Positions 51,765 to 64,000 are shown, counted from the stretch's first letter. The stretch: DNA of 64,000 bases from Eutreptiella sp. 'Long Island Sound 2002' (GCA_964036045.1 OZ038391.1:42915621-42979620), one strand, 5' to 3'. Program-made: numbers and translations. Notes: generated by a model not told the origin, from the sequence alone.

Positions 51765-54700
51765 ATGTACGGAATTGTAGCCGGGGGAAGTCTTGCAGCC
51801 GCCGCCGGACTCTATGCCCTTTGGCCCCCAAGCCCGCAACCTTCCCGCAAATACACCAAAGCGGACCCATCCACTTACGGAGCTCATCGGGAAGGCGGGC
51901 GCATCTCAACCACTTTGCCGAACGAAGCCATAGATTTTGAGCTTCCGGCCACCGGCGCTGCAGCACGCCCCTACCCCCACCTGGTAGAGGCCCTGCGTCA
52001 GGCTGCGCAAGCATTCCCTGATTCCCCCGCGATGATGTACGAGAAACCCGGGTATCCCAAAGACATGACTGGGGAATGGGAGGCCATTTCCTGGAGAGCA
52101 TACTACTCCCGAAGTAGACGCTTTGCAAAGGCGCTCTTGGCCAGAGGATTCACGCCGCTCCACGGTGTCGTAATCTGTGGCTTTAACGACCCGGCGTGGA
52201 TGATCAGCCACATGGGGACCGTCATGGCTCATGGCTTGTCAGCCGGGTGCTACCCCACCAACTCCCCTCAGCTCTGCCAATACGTGGCTGAACACAGCCG
52301 ATCGGAAGTCGCTGTTGTGGACAGCATCAAAAACATGGAGAAGTTCCTTGACGTTCGGCAGGCCCTCCCACTTGTGAAGCATGTTGTAGTGTATGCGGAG
52401 AGCATTCCCGATGGGGTAAAGTCGAAGTATGGCGACTACGTTCTGTCGTTTGGGGAGTTTCTGGCGCTTGGGGATGCCGTGTCGGATGCGGCTCTCGATG
52501 AAGTGATTGATAAGCTCCGTGTACGCCACTGCTGTACGCTCATTTACACAAGCGGCACGACTGGCAACCCGAAGGCGGTCATGACCAGCCATGATGCGCT
52601 GATGTTTACAGCGGTGTCCACCATGGCTTCCGCGGAGCTGAACGCTCGCGACGATATGCACATGATCAGCTATTTGCCATTGTCTCACATTGCAGGTATT
52701 GCGCATCGTTGATGTGGCAGAGGGAGGATGCAAGCGACCTCCATAACCATCGCTTTAACCCGACGCAAAAGTGTCACAAAGCAGTTCCAATCCCGGTGGA
52801 GAAAGAAACGGCAACCTGTGAACCAGGGCAGGCTCTACCAAACCTCGCAGTTTGAGCTGAGGTTGTAATAAGATCATGCCCCCCCAGCCTCCGAATTGGA
52901 GGCAACAGTCGGAGCAGTGACAGCCCTTTGCAGTAGTGGACAGCCGATGGCACAATCTGGTTGTACTTGAGCATATGTGTTCAATCATCCTGGCCCCGCT
53001 TGCAGTAGAGTCTCCAGAACCCCACACGGACCCACCCACCCAGTGTTAGTCCCGGGGGTGGTTGAACAGCAATTCATCAGCGCGCCCATTGACCCACGTG
53101 TCGCTTTCATTTTTTAGGGTGTCTGATTTTGAGATGGTGATCAAATGTCGCAGAGTGGATGAGCACCCTCCGGGGGACGCTGTATGCACGCCACACAGGA
53201 CACAGCATGGCTGTCAGCCATCATTCAGGAGTTGGGGAAGGAGGAGAAGGAGGCAAGGGATGCCCCCCCCCCCCCCATTGCCTGAAACGACCGGACAGGT
53301 CTGCCACAGTACTTTCAGGGAAGGCGCTTGAGGGGGCGTTGGGCACACACCCATCCCATCCCCCTCCAAATGGGCCCCATGGTTCCAACGCCCCCCGCTT
53401 CCAAACAGCCAATTTTGTCAAGGGGCACTGTGTGTGCAATGGTCCCAAGTGGTCAGCTGTAGACAATTGGTGTGTGCATCTGCGAGTCCTTGCAGCGCGC
53501 ATGTCTGGCCCTGCGGGTCTTGTTACCGCTCGTTCCACGCAGAGGTCCATGTTTTTGAGCCCGGCAGAGAAGAATCGCTGTCGTGCTCAAGCCCCTCCGT
53601 CTTGGTGGCGGGGCCCCGGGTGGTGGCGGTGGCGTTCGTGGCGGCGGTCTTGGGTGGTGGCGGAGGTCCCACCTCCCCGTAGGATCCGCAATTCTTTGGG
53701 ATGGGGGCACACGCGCCGGCGCGTCACCAGCACCGTCCACTCAAGCCATCCGCACTCCCCAGCAAACCCCCTCGTGACCCCCGTCTGTGTGCCCCCCTGA
53801 CCGCGTGTCGCACTGCAGCGCAGCTCACCGACATTGCCACGCCCCTCGCGATGGCCGCCGTGCACCAGCGGTTGATGGTGATGTGGTTCGCCCGCCCCGA
53901 CGCCCTCAAGGGGTCGCTGTCGATCACCCTCAAGGCCGTGCGCCCCACGCACTTCATCGGCGTCCCCCGCGTGTGGGAGAAGTTCGCCGAGGCCATCAAG
54001 ACCAAGGCCAAGGCGAGCCCCGCCACAGGCCTTAGGCGCCATCTCATCGACTTTGCGAAGCGGGTCGGGAAAGAGACGAACGAGGCGCGGCAGGTCGGTG
54101 CCGATGGGGCCGTGCCCCGGGGCTACGGCGTGGCGTCGGCGTTGGTGTACAGCAAAGTCCGCGCGGCACTGGGGCTCGACCGCTGCACAATTTGCTTCAC
54201 GGGGTCAGCCCCCATCCAAACGGAGACGCTGAGCTTCTTCGCGAGCCTCGGGATCGACATCTACGAGATGTACGGCATGAGCGAGAACTGTGGCCCCACA
54301 ACGATGTCCGCCCCTTTCCGCTTCCAGTTCGGGTGTCCGCCTCGTAGTGCCTTCGCCTGAGCGTGCTCTGACCTGTCGGGGAAGGAGGCCTAAAGGCTGG
54401 TTGGCACGGTGTGCCTGAGGGACCAGGAGAGTTTCCTCTTTCTGTCAGGAAAGTCTGGGACCGCCGCCCGCAACTGCTGTTGATTAACCCGAACAGTCCC
54501 CAAGGGTGGCTCCCGTAGCTCAGTGGTTGGGGTCCCCGACTCCAGGAGGGAGTATCAGACGCAGTGCGCACGCGATGCTGTTGGCGCCTTTTGCCCAAAA
54601 CTGTACCTGACACTGCAGAAGGAACTTGGGCAGTGTAGCCACATGCAAATGGGGATTGGTGTGCAATGATTTGTCATCTTTCATCCCGTTGCTGCACTGG

Positions 54701-57141
54701 TTGCATGTGAGCTCGCGCAAGGGGGCCCTCACATCCCCACCATACCTCTTGCCCCAGCAACTTCCACCAAGGTACAGTATTTGCAAGGGCTTCAAAGGTT
54801 TCCTGGAGAAGTTGTTGAAATACCTGATGCGGTGCGCGCGCAACGCGTGAACTCCCTCCAGGCAGGAGCCTGAGCGGCAAAATTATAGTGCAGAGCAGCC
54901 GGCAGGAGAAAAATTGCCTCCGCCGAGGACGAGTGCCCGCCGATCCTCTGCAGCGTCTTGCATCCCCCCCCCCCCCCCCGCGCCAGATCGGGGGGCACGA
55001 GTTTATTCCATATTGTGTCAGCAACCACCACCCGACCCGCCTCCCCCACGCCCCTCGCCGCCATCTCCGCCGTGACTTCACCTTCGTCTTCGCTACTACT
55101 ATAGTAACCATTGTCCTCCTCATCGAGGTCGCCGCCATCCCTCACCTTCGTGAGAACACCGGTCAGTGCCCTCAGGCCCTCATCTCCACCCTCCAGGTGC
55201 ATCATTGCCTCACCCATTCCCACCACCTTTTTTCGGACCATTTCACGCCGGTGCAACTTTACGCCTGGCATGCTGGCCACCTCCACCGCCAGCCTGTGGA
55301 GCGCCTCCGCCACACCCCCCCCCCCCGGGGGGGGGGGGGTGCTAGGGACGCGGTTCTCCCTCAATTTCGGTCGTCGTTTTCTTGGGCCGGATGCTGAGTC
55401 CCAGCAGGTCGTGTACCTTCGCCCTGGGCAAATGCGATCTCCGTCCTTGCCCTTGAACACACATTGGGGGACCTGGGTCTTGTGCCAACCCACCTACCAG
55501 ACCTGATGTGGCCTGTGATCCTGGATGAGAGCTCTGACCCTGCTGAGCCGGTGCACCTCCTTAATATGCCCCCTCCCCCTGCACTCACACACACACACGT
55601 GTGCTGTCAGGGAGTGGACTTAACGGAGGCAGAATGCGCGATGCTGAGCAGTGCGACGACGAGCCCTACTCTCACCAACAAAACTGTAATCCCCCCGACC
55701 CACCCCCATCCCCTAATTGACCTCGAGGAACAGGCAGAAGACATGGCGCTGGACACTGGTCCAGTAACCAATGAGTCTTTATGGACCCCCCCCCCCACAC
55801 ACACATACGGACGCATTTTTTCACTTTTCTCTTTTTGCTCGTGGCATCGCAATTTTTCCAATTTCGTCTCTCCGAACTCCGTCCCCAACCTGAAGCGGGT
55901 TCTTCCGTGCACCTGGCAGATCGTGTGGGTGGCCATTACTGGGCACCGAGCTGCGGATCGACCATGTCCCTGGCCGCGACAAAGCTGGTGAGGGGGAGAT
56001 CTGCGTGCGCGGCCGGCATGTCATGATGGGGTACCTGTACGATGAGGCGAAAACGCGGGAGGCCATCGACACTGAGGGCTGGCTGCATTCAGGGGACGTG
56101 GGCAGCATCGACGACGCAGGGATGCTGCGCATCACCGGCCGAATCAAGGAGTTGTTGATTAGCGCCGGCGGGGAGAACATTGCCCCGGTGCCTATCGAGG
56201 ACGAGATCAAGAAGAGGTGCCCAGCCCTCGCAAATGTGGTGATGATCGGTGATAAGCGCAAATACAACGTGGCATTGGTATCGATCAAGAGCGTGGCAGA
56301 CCTGCAGACCGGAGGTGCATGTACCTCGACTGTGTTCGTGGAGGCGGTGGTGGGTGTGCCCGTTTGCCCTTTACCCTGGTTTCCACACGGATGATAGCGT
56401 GTGGCCAGTCCTTGAGGGAGCGTGAGCGCGCCGGGCAAAGTTTCGACGGCCACCGTCCCACCTCCAACCGTTTGGGGGCATGTGTTTGCATGGGATTTTT
56501 CTGACCTACGCTAGCACAAGGGGATTGGGGCACTTATTTAGTGCCCAAGAGAGCAAGCAATGATTCCAAGAGAGGTTCATGTTGTCATCACACTCCCTCG
56601 CCACCACTACCTCCAATCATGCATGAAGACTTGTGCTTTTGCAGTCGTGAAAAGGGCACCCGAAGCTCGGTATGACGGGGGTGAAGCCTTGGGATAGATG
56701 GCCGGAACATTGATTTGGATGCCCCGCGCTCCGGGCGCTCCGGGCAAACGTTCCCTCGTTGCGGCGGCAGATTTCGTGTCCCCCAACTCCGTCGGTACAG
56801 TTCTCTTGGCTCCCTGTGACTCGGTGCAGCAACCACCGTCCTGCTTTTGGTGCTCAGATTTCACTGATGAGCTCGCAAACGAGGCCCTGGACGTTAATAG
56901 CGCTGTGAAGACGGTCAGCGAGGCACTACACGACCCTGCGTGGCAGAAGTACGTGGAGGACGGCATCGTGGGGTACAACAACTCGGTGCAGTGCCCCAGC
57001 AATGCACAGAAGATTCAGAAGTTCCGTTTCTTGCCCACGGACCTGTCCATTCCCGGGGGAGAGCTGACCGCTACAATGAAAATCAAGCGCGGGTTTGTGG
57101 TCGAGAAATACGCCAACCTTATCGAGAGCATGTACACGTGA
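51765..57141 (+). CDS. Long-chain acyl-CoA synthetase, bubblegum-type (4 exons)
   Basis: Exons 51765-52695, 53819-54332, 55920-56314 and 56858-57141 join through GT-AG introns into 2124 bp, exactly 707 codons plus stop. The enzyme activates fatty acids with ATP and CoA through an acyl-AMP intermediate. The N-terminus (YGIVAGGSLAAAAGLYALW) is hydrophobic, a likely membrane anchor. The AMP-binding signature TLIYTSGTTGNPKAVM lies at about residues 258-273. The next motif, YLPLSHIA-AQLTDI, spans the exon 1/2 junction. YGMSENCGP follows at the end of exon 2, and SCGWPLLGTELRID opens exon 3. Then come WLHSGDVG, the hinge TGRIKELLISAGGENIAP and, in exon 4, NAQKIQKFRFLP and GGELTATMKIKR with the catalytic-type Lys region. 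This motif set and length fit the ACSBG branch; no symbol is given because the organism is unknown. The ATG at 51765 is chosen because the longer frame lacks an ATG and homology. Confidence 0.92.
54333..55919. other. Intron 2 of the acyl-CoA synthetase gene, with antisense ORF
   Basis: This 1.6-kb intron holds a minus-strand frame (55493 to 54792, 233 codons, no ATG start) with an acidic part (LDEEDNGYYSSSEDEGE) and a helical part (MVRKKVVGMGEAMMHLEGG). It resembles a retroelement gag/ORF1-like protein in composition but no domain is recognised. It also contains a C12-G13 palindrome at 55315-55339 and a poly-C run at 54966-54981. Confidence 0.5.
54514..54580 (+). other. tRNA-like A-box segment
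   Basis: GGCTCCCGTAGCTCAGTGGTTGG resembles the 5' half of a tRNA, with a good A-box. No B-box (GGTTCRANNC) lies at the proper distance, so no full tRNA is present. Probably a SINE or tRNA fragment in the intron. Confidence 0.3.
56414..56757. mobile_element. Harbinger-like MITE in intron 3 of the acyl-CoA synthetase
   Basis: The left end GAGGGAGCGTGAGCGCGCCG and the right end, complement GAGGGAACGTTTGCCCGG, with GCGCTCCGGG blocks inside, match the Harbinger-type family of this window in a decayed form. The flanking trinucleotides (CTT and GTT) are not identical. The element occupies most of the 543-bp intron 56315-56857 without disturbing the splice sites. Confidence 0.65.
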
Positions 57142-60100
57142 GTGGACCCCCCGGCCGCCTCCTTCTTATTCCTCTGCTCTGCATCTCCTTGTCACGGGGG
57201 TTGCGGCTTTTCGGAGTCTTTTCACGGGAACTTCTTTCAATGTTTAATTTTCAGCTGCTAATTTTGCCGTGACTGTCAAAGTTCGTGACCTGTGTGTGAT
57301 CTGTGACCTTATGCCATGTCTTTCCCCTTTTGTGGGTGGACACGTGTCGTTTAGCATGTGTCGTTCAGAGCAGCAGGCAGCACAGGTCTGATTCGTCAAT
57401 TTGACCCAATATGCGTTCAAGTTTTTCGAATTTTCGTTCTACAAACTCGGATTGGCACTCCGCTTATGAGAAATGGCTGTTCACACATGTCAATTAGCGA
57501 TGTGCAAATCCAAAGCGGCTTTGTAGTGTTCATCGCCATCTATGCTCCTTCTTCGACGGTGCTTGGAATATCTACCCCCTCAGACAAATGTAGACAATTG
57601 CAGCAAACAATCCGAAAAGATGAATGGATCAATAATTTCCCCCGTCTTTTTTGTCCAAAGATCGCCAGGGAACAATGTGAGGCCGTGTTGCTGCGCAGAT
57701 GTATCATGATTCCCCCTGTATATGTACTGCAAATAGGATCGATTTTTCACAGTGCATTTGACGCAAAGGTACATATTCTATGCCCAAGTTAGACATTTGC
57801 TGTACACCCATACAATATATATATTCTAGATATATATGGCATATTATCTGCCCCCCCCCCCCCTCAATCCCAGTCGTTAGGATCCAGTCAAGCAACATTT
57901 TGACTGGGAGACAGTCAACGAACATTCTGCCTGAATTCGAGTAATTGGTGCATTGACCCTGTGGGGGGCACCCTCTCCAGCCCGAGTGACCCGTACCTCA
58001 ACAACCCTCGACTATGTGTCGCTGTTCTGGAGACGGGAATCCGAGAATTGAAGACGAGCCGGCCTGTGATACGTGCTGCAGGCCCCGGCATCAAGGGAGA
58101 CCAGGAGTGTCCCCGACGGTTTAACAGTTTATGGAGTAGCCAGCGATGAGAGCACGGTAGTCATGCAGGAGTACCAGCTGGTAGTGTCCACTGTGTTGCA
58201 TGTGGAGGGGAAGGGACAGGCTATTGGGAGATAATCCAACCGTTCCCAGGATAACCACCTCAAAAGGTGCGCGTGGTGCCTGTACCCCCTAAACTTACAG
58301 TACACCCACCGAAGGGAACTGCCAAGAATGCGAAGCCCAATGGAGCCCGCCATGCAAGCAAACCCACCATCCCACCATTTGCCACTCCAAAACCCACATT
58401 ACATCCACAGGACCCACACACGATGTGCCATCCTTCCCCCGTCTCTTGCAATGCAAACCTGTCTTAGAGTTGTGCCCGAGACCTGGCAACAGTAAGTCGC
58501 CTGGGCAAGGGCAACACCTCGTTTATTTTGTGTGAATTTTCGCTCTTGTGGGTACCTTTTGGGAAGGGCTTCATCTTTCCGCATTTCTTCCAATAGCTTT
58601 TGGCCACCGAGTTGGAGACAAAGAAGTGGAAGAAGTCAACCACTGCAGAGCCATATTCTATCTTTTCAGCCTCCCCCAAACGACAATAAGTCACTGACAC
58701 GGAGGTAGAGAGACAGTGGCGACAGAGGGATATAAGACTCGGAGCTGGAGCACCTAAAGACCCCCCCCTTTGCACCACCCAAACGCCATTGGGTGTCGCA
58801 TTTGTGCTCCACCTGCTGAATGATGGTCAGCCACGCTCTGCTGTGAGTGTGGGGAGCTGGGGTCTCCTATGCCTGAGGTGAAAGCACCCTGGAGGCTGCT
58901 AGACACAACAAAAATACTGTGCTACAGTTCCGTGCTCCACAGTTCATCGGTTCTTGAAGCTCTTGGTGGACTGCTCTGTCAAACCGCGTTCGTCCTCATC
59001 AGGTTGCATCCAACCTGTTGCGTTACCAGCCCTGGCCAGACATGCCTCACCCAACTCAAAAGTCTGCTCGCAGTTGTACCATTTGCCCCCGCAAACGTCC
59101 TGCACGCTCGCTGTCTAGGGTGCGTCCAAGTACCATCAGTAGCAGACGCATAAAAGCCATTGCACAATGGCTTGTTGTGCCCATTTACTGCATGCATGCT
59201 TTTTACGCGCAGGTTAGTGGTAGAATTTCACTCATTGTTTTCCCACATCTCCAAAACAACATGTCTTTGTCTTGGCTAAACAACATGTCTTTGTCTTCGG
59301 TCGTCCCCAGCATGGACAGCACCTACCACCATGGAAGCGCAAATGAAAGTGTTTCCCAACTGTTGTAGGCCCATCAAAGCTGGATGCCGATTGTCTGAGC
59401 ATCCGCTATGAGGTGAATGGCAGGACAGTAGTGCATGATTGTTGCCCACTCTACTGGTTGGAGTCCCGCACCTGCAGTCTGTCCCCAGCATACACTGACA
59501 ATGCAAGTGCGTCAGCTTTGCTACCACCCCCAAGCTGTGGCACATGCAAGTTGTCAATGTGTACATCCTGCATTCGCATTCATTGATGTGAACCAGAGTC
59601 TTTTCAATAACAGCTGCTGTGAAGACCAGTGCAAGTTGGTTCTGTGCTGTTGTATTGGCTTTGTGGGAGGGCGCTTCTGGGGCTGATTTACCGGTGTTTG
59701 GCACCTGGCAGCGCACACAGTGCACGCACGGTGCAACAACTCACCCTGGGCCAGTTCTGGTGGAGGACTGGCTGGGGTGAGGTTAAAGGCAATGGGGAAA
59801 ATCATACAAGGAGTTGCAACAAGTGGGCAGCCGACTGCAGCAAACCTGCATGGGACCCGGTCAACCCCGGTGCCTACCCCCATCCCCAAAAAAAGTGGGG
59901 AAAGGCTTTATGTGAAGCATGCCAGCGCCGGCATGGGAGGGACACAAGGGGGCAACAGTCCTACTCTCACCTACCAATTTCAACCCATCCTCTGGGCACA
60001 AACAATGTGGACAATTTCCTCCTGAAACCCCAAACCCGTGCCGAAACCTGAAGCACCAACTGGCACACTTACTAATCTTTTATGGCGACCCCCCCACACA

Positions 60101-60616
60101 CACTTCACGTTCTCAGCCTGACTGATTTTGTGTTGGCAGGAAGGTGGATTTCTTGCGCTGTGCAAGCGGCCTGGAGCGATTTTCCAACAACTATCTTTTA
60201 TGCTGCAAGGTGTTTAGACCTGACACTGATCAGGGCGGCGTGGTGGTCATTTCGACGTACATTTGTCTAGGTTTCGTTTCCTCGACCCCCCCCCCCCCCG
60301 AGCACACCGCTTTGGCTCACCCCCATTCGCCCTTCTCCATCGAGGGGCCAAAGCGCTGGGTGGAGGGAGGCATGTGTGGATTCTGCTTGACCACCATTCA
60401 TACAACCCTGGGTCTGCTCCACTGCCACCTGCCTCTGTGGTACAGCCTAGTACTTGTGGCGGTGACACCCTCTTCATTGCACTGCAACGTACTCCATAGA
60501 GCAGGGACAGTTGTACATTGCGGTGTAAATTGCGCACGCCAGTTGTAGGGCACCAGGCAGGGAACAAAGGCAGAGACCAGAGATCAAACCGGTACTGGGC
60601 AGAGGTGGCGCAAGGA
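57142..60616. other. 3' flank and intergenic, no gene recognised
   Basis: Includes an AT-rich near-palindrome around 57815-57840 (ATATATATATTCTAGATATATATG), poly-C at 57851-57864 and 60286-60299, and a 24-bp direct duplication at 59255-59302 (AAACAACATGTCTTTGTCTT). GCGCACACAGTGCACGCACGGTGC at 59712 resembles the subterminal blocks of the GCGC-type MITEs. No coding region is supported. Confidence 0.45.
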
Positions 60617-63600
60617 TGTTTGCCAGTGGAGGGTCACGTAATTTTACTCTTGCTGTCACAAACGTGTACTCCAAAATTTTGGTACCGATCTTTCAGATGG
60701 AAGGAAGTACATTTTCTCCATGTGGTTGCTTCACACAATCCGAAGCACCGCGAGTTTCCCGAGTTGCCCGAGTTTCGCGTTCTCGGGCAACCCAAATCTT
60801 CAGAAGACAAGAAATGCATCCACGGCCATGCCAAATACCTTCAAAACCAATAGTGACCAAAACTGTCCAAAACAAAAGGGTATCGAAGAACATGCTGTGT
60901 GGAGATTGTAAGGAGGGTGATCCTGGACGCTGTGCATGTCCAGGCCAGTCCATAAATCGCAACCTAATATTTACAACAACGGGAGCTGATTTTCCCATCA
61001 TTTTTCTAATGCTCCTAACTATGCCCCTTCCGTGTATGGCTGGCGCATGGATTCATATTCTCGAGAGCAGATATGTGCACTGTCTCACCCTCAAAAGCCA
61101 TGAATGCAATCAACCGAACTGCAGAATGCCCTGAGTTTAGAACTGGAGTTTGCTGCACATACTGCCCAGGAGTTTTCATCGGACAGGAATTCAAGAATTC
61201 AGTATTCTTCTGCTAAGGAAGGTCTAGACACACGGCTTGGCGGCTCCCCGTGGTTCTTCATTCACCCCTGGCTTTTGGCTGTCGACTGAAATTTTCCGGT
61301 GAATTGCCATGCAACCAGAGCGAAAACGAAATGCAACCAGCCCTGATTTTGAATCTCTGTAGGGTTTTCAAGGGAAAAGAAGTGGGAGCGGAGAGAACAG
61401 CCCAATTTCGGGCTCAGGCAAGGCTGCTCCTGAGGGTGTTGCAACGGAGGTTCACCTGTGACCCCATGACTGAACCAAACATCATGGGGCAACCCAATTT
61501 CTTTTTTTTCTTTGTCGTGAAAGTCCCACGGCTGCCAGTTTGACCTTTTTGCCGTGCTTGCACAAGACAAGATCTTTGAGAAGGCTTTTCTTGCGGCGCG
61601 TAGTTTGGGAAACGTGCCGAATTTGTGGAGCTTTTTAGATTCCACCTTGTTGTGCTCCCCGGGGGGCATGAGGCCCCGTTTTACCATATAGTATGGCCCT
61701 TTTATGTAGCCATCTCTCTCCCTACCATGGGGACCTCGAGAAGGCACGGGTTATGTTACGGGGTGTCAACCCGGGGGCAGGGGTTAGGTAGCCACTATGC
61801 CCACATGTGGGCCATTTCTGATTTTGTCCCCGTGCTGAGCATTGGGAGCCATTGATTTCTCCCCAGTAGCGGGTGACCCTTGTTAAATGCAATCATCAGC
61901 CCACGGACAAGGGGTCTCTGGCGCGGGCCGCCGCCACCCTTAGGCTCTTCTTTGACGTCATGCTCCGCTGACTATGTGTCTTCGGATATCAGCTACTCGC
62001 CAGACGACATCGTTGTGAGTGATTAATTCGGCATAGTTGGCGTCGAATCGAAAAGCGAACCGACTTGAAACCGCGAAATGTCGCAATTGCGAAGCAAAAC
62101 GACTACGTCACAAAAATGGGCACCCTTGATGGAGCGATGGTGTCAAAAGATCAACGTGTGCTATTTCTCAGTTATCTGGTTTGTTTCCGGAGCAGTCTGC
62201 AATAAAACAGGTTTCTCAAACCCTGCAGCGCCTGCGGCACACCTGCAGCGCGCAGAAAGTGTTCTCTTTGGTCTTTGATCGCGGCCCCCAACAATGGCAC
62301 ACTTTTCAATTCATAAGGCAATCCGCAAGACACTTGAGTCATGGTACCCCCAACCCCCCCCTCAACCTAAGGCCCACACAGAGCCTGACCACGAGGGGCC
62401 GAATGGGGCTAGCAAAGTACCTCTGGGAAGGAGTTACCACTGACCTAGATGCACGCATAACCCTGTAGAGTCCAAAAGCCAGAGAACAGCGAAACAATGG
62501 GCCAAGGCAGAACACTGCCGGCGCGCCCGTTGAGACGCCGGACGCTGATGCTGTGGACAGAAGGCAATGAAAGCTGTGGGGCAGGCGCAGCTAGAGCCTA
62601 ATGCGGACAATGCAACCTGACCATTTGATGCCCTCGACCGCATTCCACAATAGCCAACCCCCAGTCAAAAGGCACATATTGTGACACTACCACTGTATCC
62701 AGATGCATGTCCAACGACCAGCCTTAGTCAAACGGCACATTTTAGCCTTAAAACATTGTCCAACGACCACCCGCTGGTCAAACAGTGAAACATTGCTGGT
62801 CCTTGCGCAGGGGGGCCAGGGGGCCACACGCACAGAGAAGGTGTTCGTATTGTGTGTGCCTGCAGAGGGGCTTTCTCTCCTTGTTTTTCACGTGTTTGTA
62901 TTTCTGACGCAGCTTTCTTTAGCGCCAACGCAGCATATTGTTCAGCAGCAGCTGAAGTGCTTCCGGGCCAGTTCTTGAACATGGGTGTGCCAATGCCTTG
63001 GACCTTTGGTGCCCGTTTCTTCCCCAGGCGCCCGAGGTCGCCGCTGATGCGCGGAAGGGTTACTCATGGTGATCATTCTGGAACATTTCGTGTCTCTTTT
63101 CCGGCATGTTGCGAGGGAGCTCAAGTGTGGCAGGCCATGGAAAGCCAGGCATCCTCTACAAATCTACCTGATGCCCCCTTCCGGTCCCCAATCAAGGAGC
63201 TAACGCGATACTATGTAACGACGACTGCCCTCCTTTCCACGAGCACTGGCGAGTTTGATTTGTCGTAGTGCTGGGTAAATGCGTGAGCCACCCTAACACT
63301 TCCGTTATCTCGTAAACGGTGGCGACAACAGCCGCGCAGGCCACTGTCCACCAAGTGCTACACTTACGCCCTCTCCGTCACCTGCATATCCATCAACTTG
63401 ATATTTTAAGAAACACAGAAAGCTTCCTCGGGCTTGTGCATGTACACACAGGTGGATTCCATTGGGACTTTTGGCCAGTCTGCTCTTATGCCTTGATAGC
63501 CCTAATCACGTCTTCAGGGAAGATGGCATTGGAAAGTACTTTCGGCACCACTGGTGAAGCAGAATGTCTTGCTGAAGCCGCTCTATGCCCTACGGCTGGG

Positions 63601-63788
63601 TCAGTGGGGCTTGCTATATGGGGTGGGTCCGGGACCTGGGAATATGGAGACAATGATGCCGGGATGGAGAGCATAGAGACAGCGGGGGTGGCGTACAACA
63701 GCATTTGGCACAGATCCCCCCACCCTCGCCACCACCACCACCTGCATGCCCCCGCCTGCCGACGTAGTGCCCATGCCCATGGCACACA
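60617..63788. other. Intergenic, no gene recognised
   Basis: A copy of the dispersed GCCCACATGTGGGCC-TTTCTGATTTTGTCCCCG repeat lies at 61795-61855. Between 62651 and 62790 the words TCCAACGACCA and TCAAACGGCACAT recur in an eroded tandem repeat. Parts of 62950-63790 could be upstream exons of the gene at the window end, but no clean splice pair is seen. Confidence 0.4.
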
Positions 63789-64000
63789 GGTCAGCGCCCC
63801 TTGTGTGGCAATTGCACCAAGGCTATGAAGCCTCAGCACGGCAAGCCCGCGGCCTACCAAGGAATTCAATGCTGCGACGCGTGCGGGAGGAGGAGCATTG
63901 ATCAAGACCCGAGGACGTGGCACTGCTCCGGCTGCAAGTACGATTTGTGTGAGCTGTGTGCCAAAGAGGCACGAAAGAAGCTCTCACAAGGTCGGTGCGC
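63789..64000 (+). CDS. Cys/His-rich (C1-like) zinc-binding exon, partial
   Basis: The frame opens after a splice-acceptor-like GGCACACAG (63788) or GTCAG (63794) and runs to the window edge. It has eleven Cys arranged largely in pairs: LCGNC, QCCDACGRR, TWHCSGCKYDLCELC. The pattern C-x2-C...WHCxxCxYDLCxxC is that of C1/DC1-like or related treble-clef domains that bind two zinc ions. Upstream exons and the C-terminus are not in view, so the protein's role cannot be told. The strong Cys periodicity makes a real coding exon likely. Confidence 0.6.

Noticed and set aside
54514-54580. Functional tRNA gene
   Set aside because: Only the 5' half resembles a tRNA; no B-box or pairing acceptor stem was found.
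57358-57792. 144-codon + frame after the acyl-CoA synthetase
   Set aside because: It lacks an ATG start and any motif; probably 3' UTR or intergenic sequence.

Overview
This window looks like nuclear DNA from a eukaryote, most likely a unicellular alga or related protist. Genes are sparse, on one strand and separated by kilobases of repeats. Two genes are clearly split by GT-AG introns. The protein families are eukaryotic: RAP/OPR-type organelle RNA factor, RRM plus CCCH protein, WWE-PARP, bubblegum-type acyl-CoA synthetase and EF-hand protein. The long helical-repeat RAP protein fits a lineage with heavy nuclear control of organelle RNA (algae, alveolates). I cannot name the organism from sequence alone.

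Layout. 1-2000: decayed retroelement with a frameshifted RNase H domain. 2842-5169: RAP-domain protein with about 11 helical repeats. 8883-14100: five-exon RNA-binding protein (RRM folds and CCCH fingers) with a 260-bp triplet repeat in intron 2. 15320-15957: hAT-like element. 18765-19736: alpha/beta hydrolase. 22306-24379: two TIR elements, one with a DDE transposase fragment. 24737-26212: PARP. 26330-27234: TIR element, followed by a decayed PARP-like fragment. 29880-31945: two related TA-flanked elements carrying the same short peptide family. 33926-39548: a repeat mosaic with a 2-kb, 31-bp satellite, inverted arms, a nested TTA-flanked element and MITEs. 40403-41539: Cys-rich transposon ORF split by a second hAT-like insertion. 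43611-44231: EF-hand protein. 45684-47241: decayed reverse transcriptase. 47254-50349: more MITEs. 51765-57141: four-exon acyl-CoA synthetase with a MITE in intron 3. 63789-64000: 5' part of a Cys/His-rich exon cut by the window edge.

The host genes do not form a pathway. They are GC-rich islands in a transposon-dominated landscape. What unifies the window is mobile DNA: at least eight short elements have visible terminal inverted repeats, most with target duplications (8 bp, 3 bp TWA, TA, or 6 bp). Many have poly-C/poly-G ends, GGGT arrays or GCGC arrays just inside the ends. Two hAT-like elements with different TIRs share GGGT arrays plus a tRNA-like A-box/B-box core. Three elements carry relatives of one small peptide. 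These shared designs are the best candidates for something undescribed.
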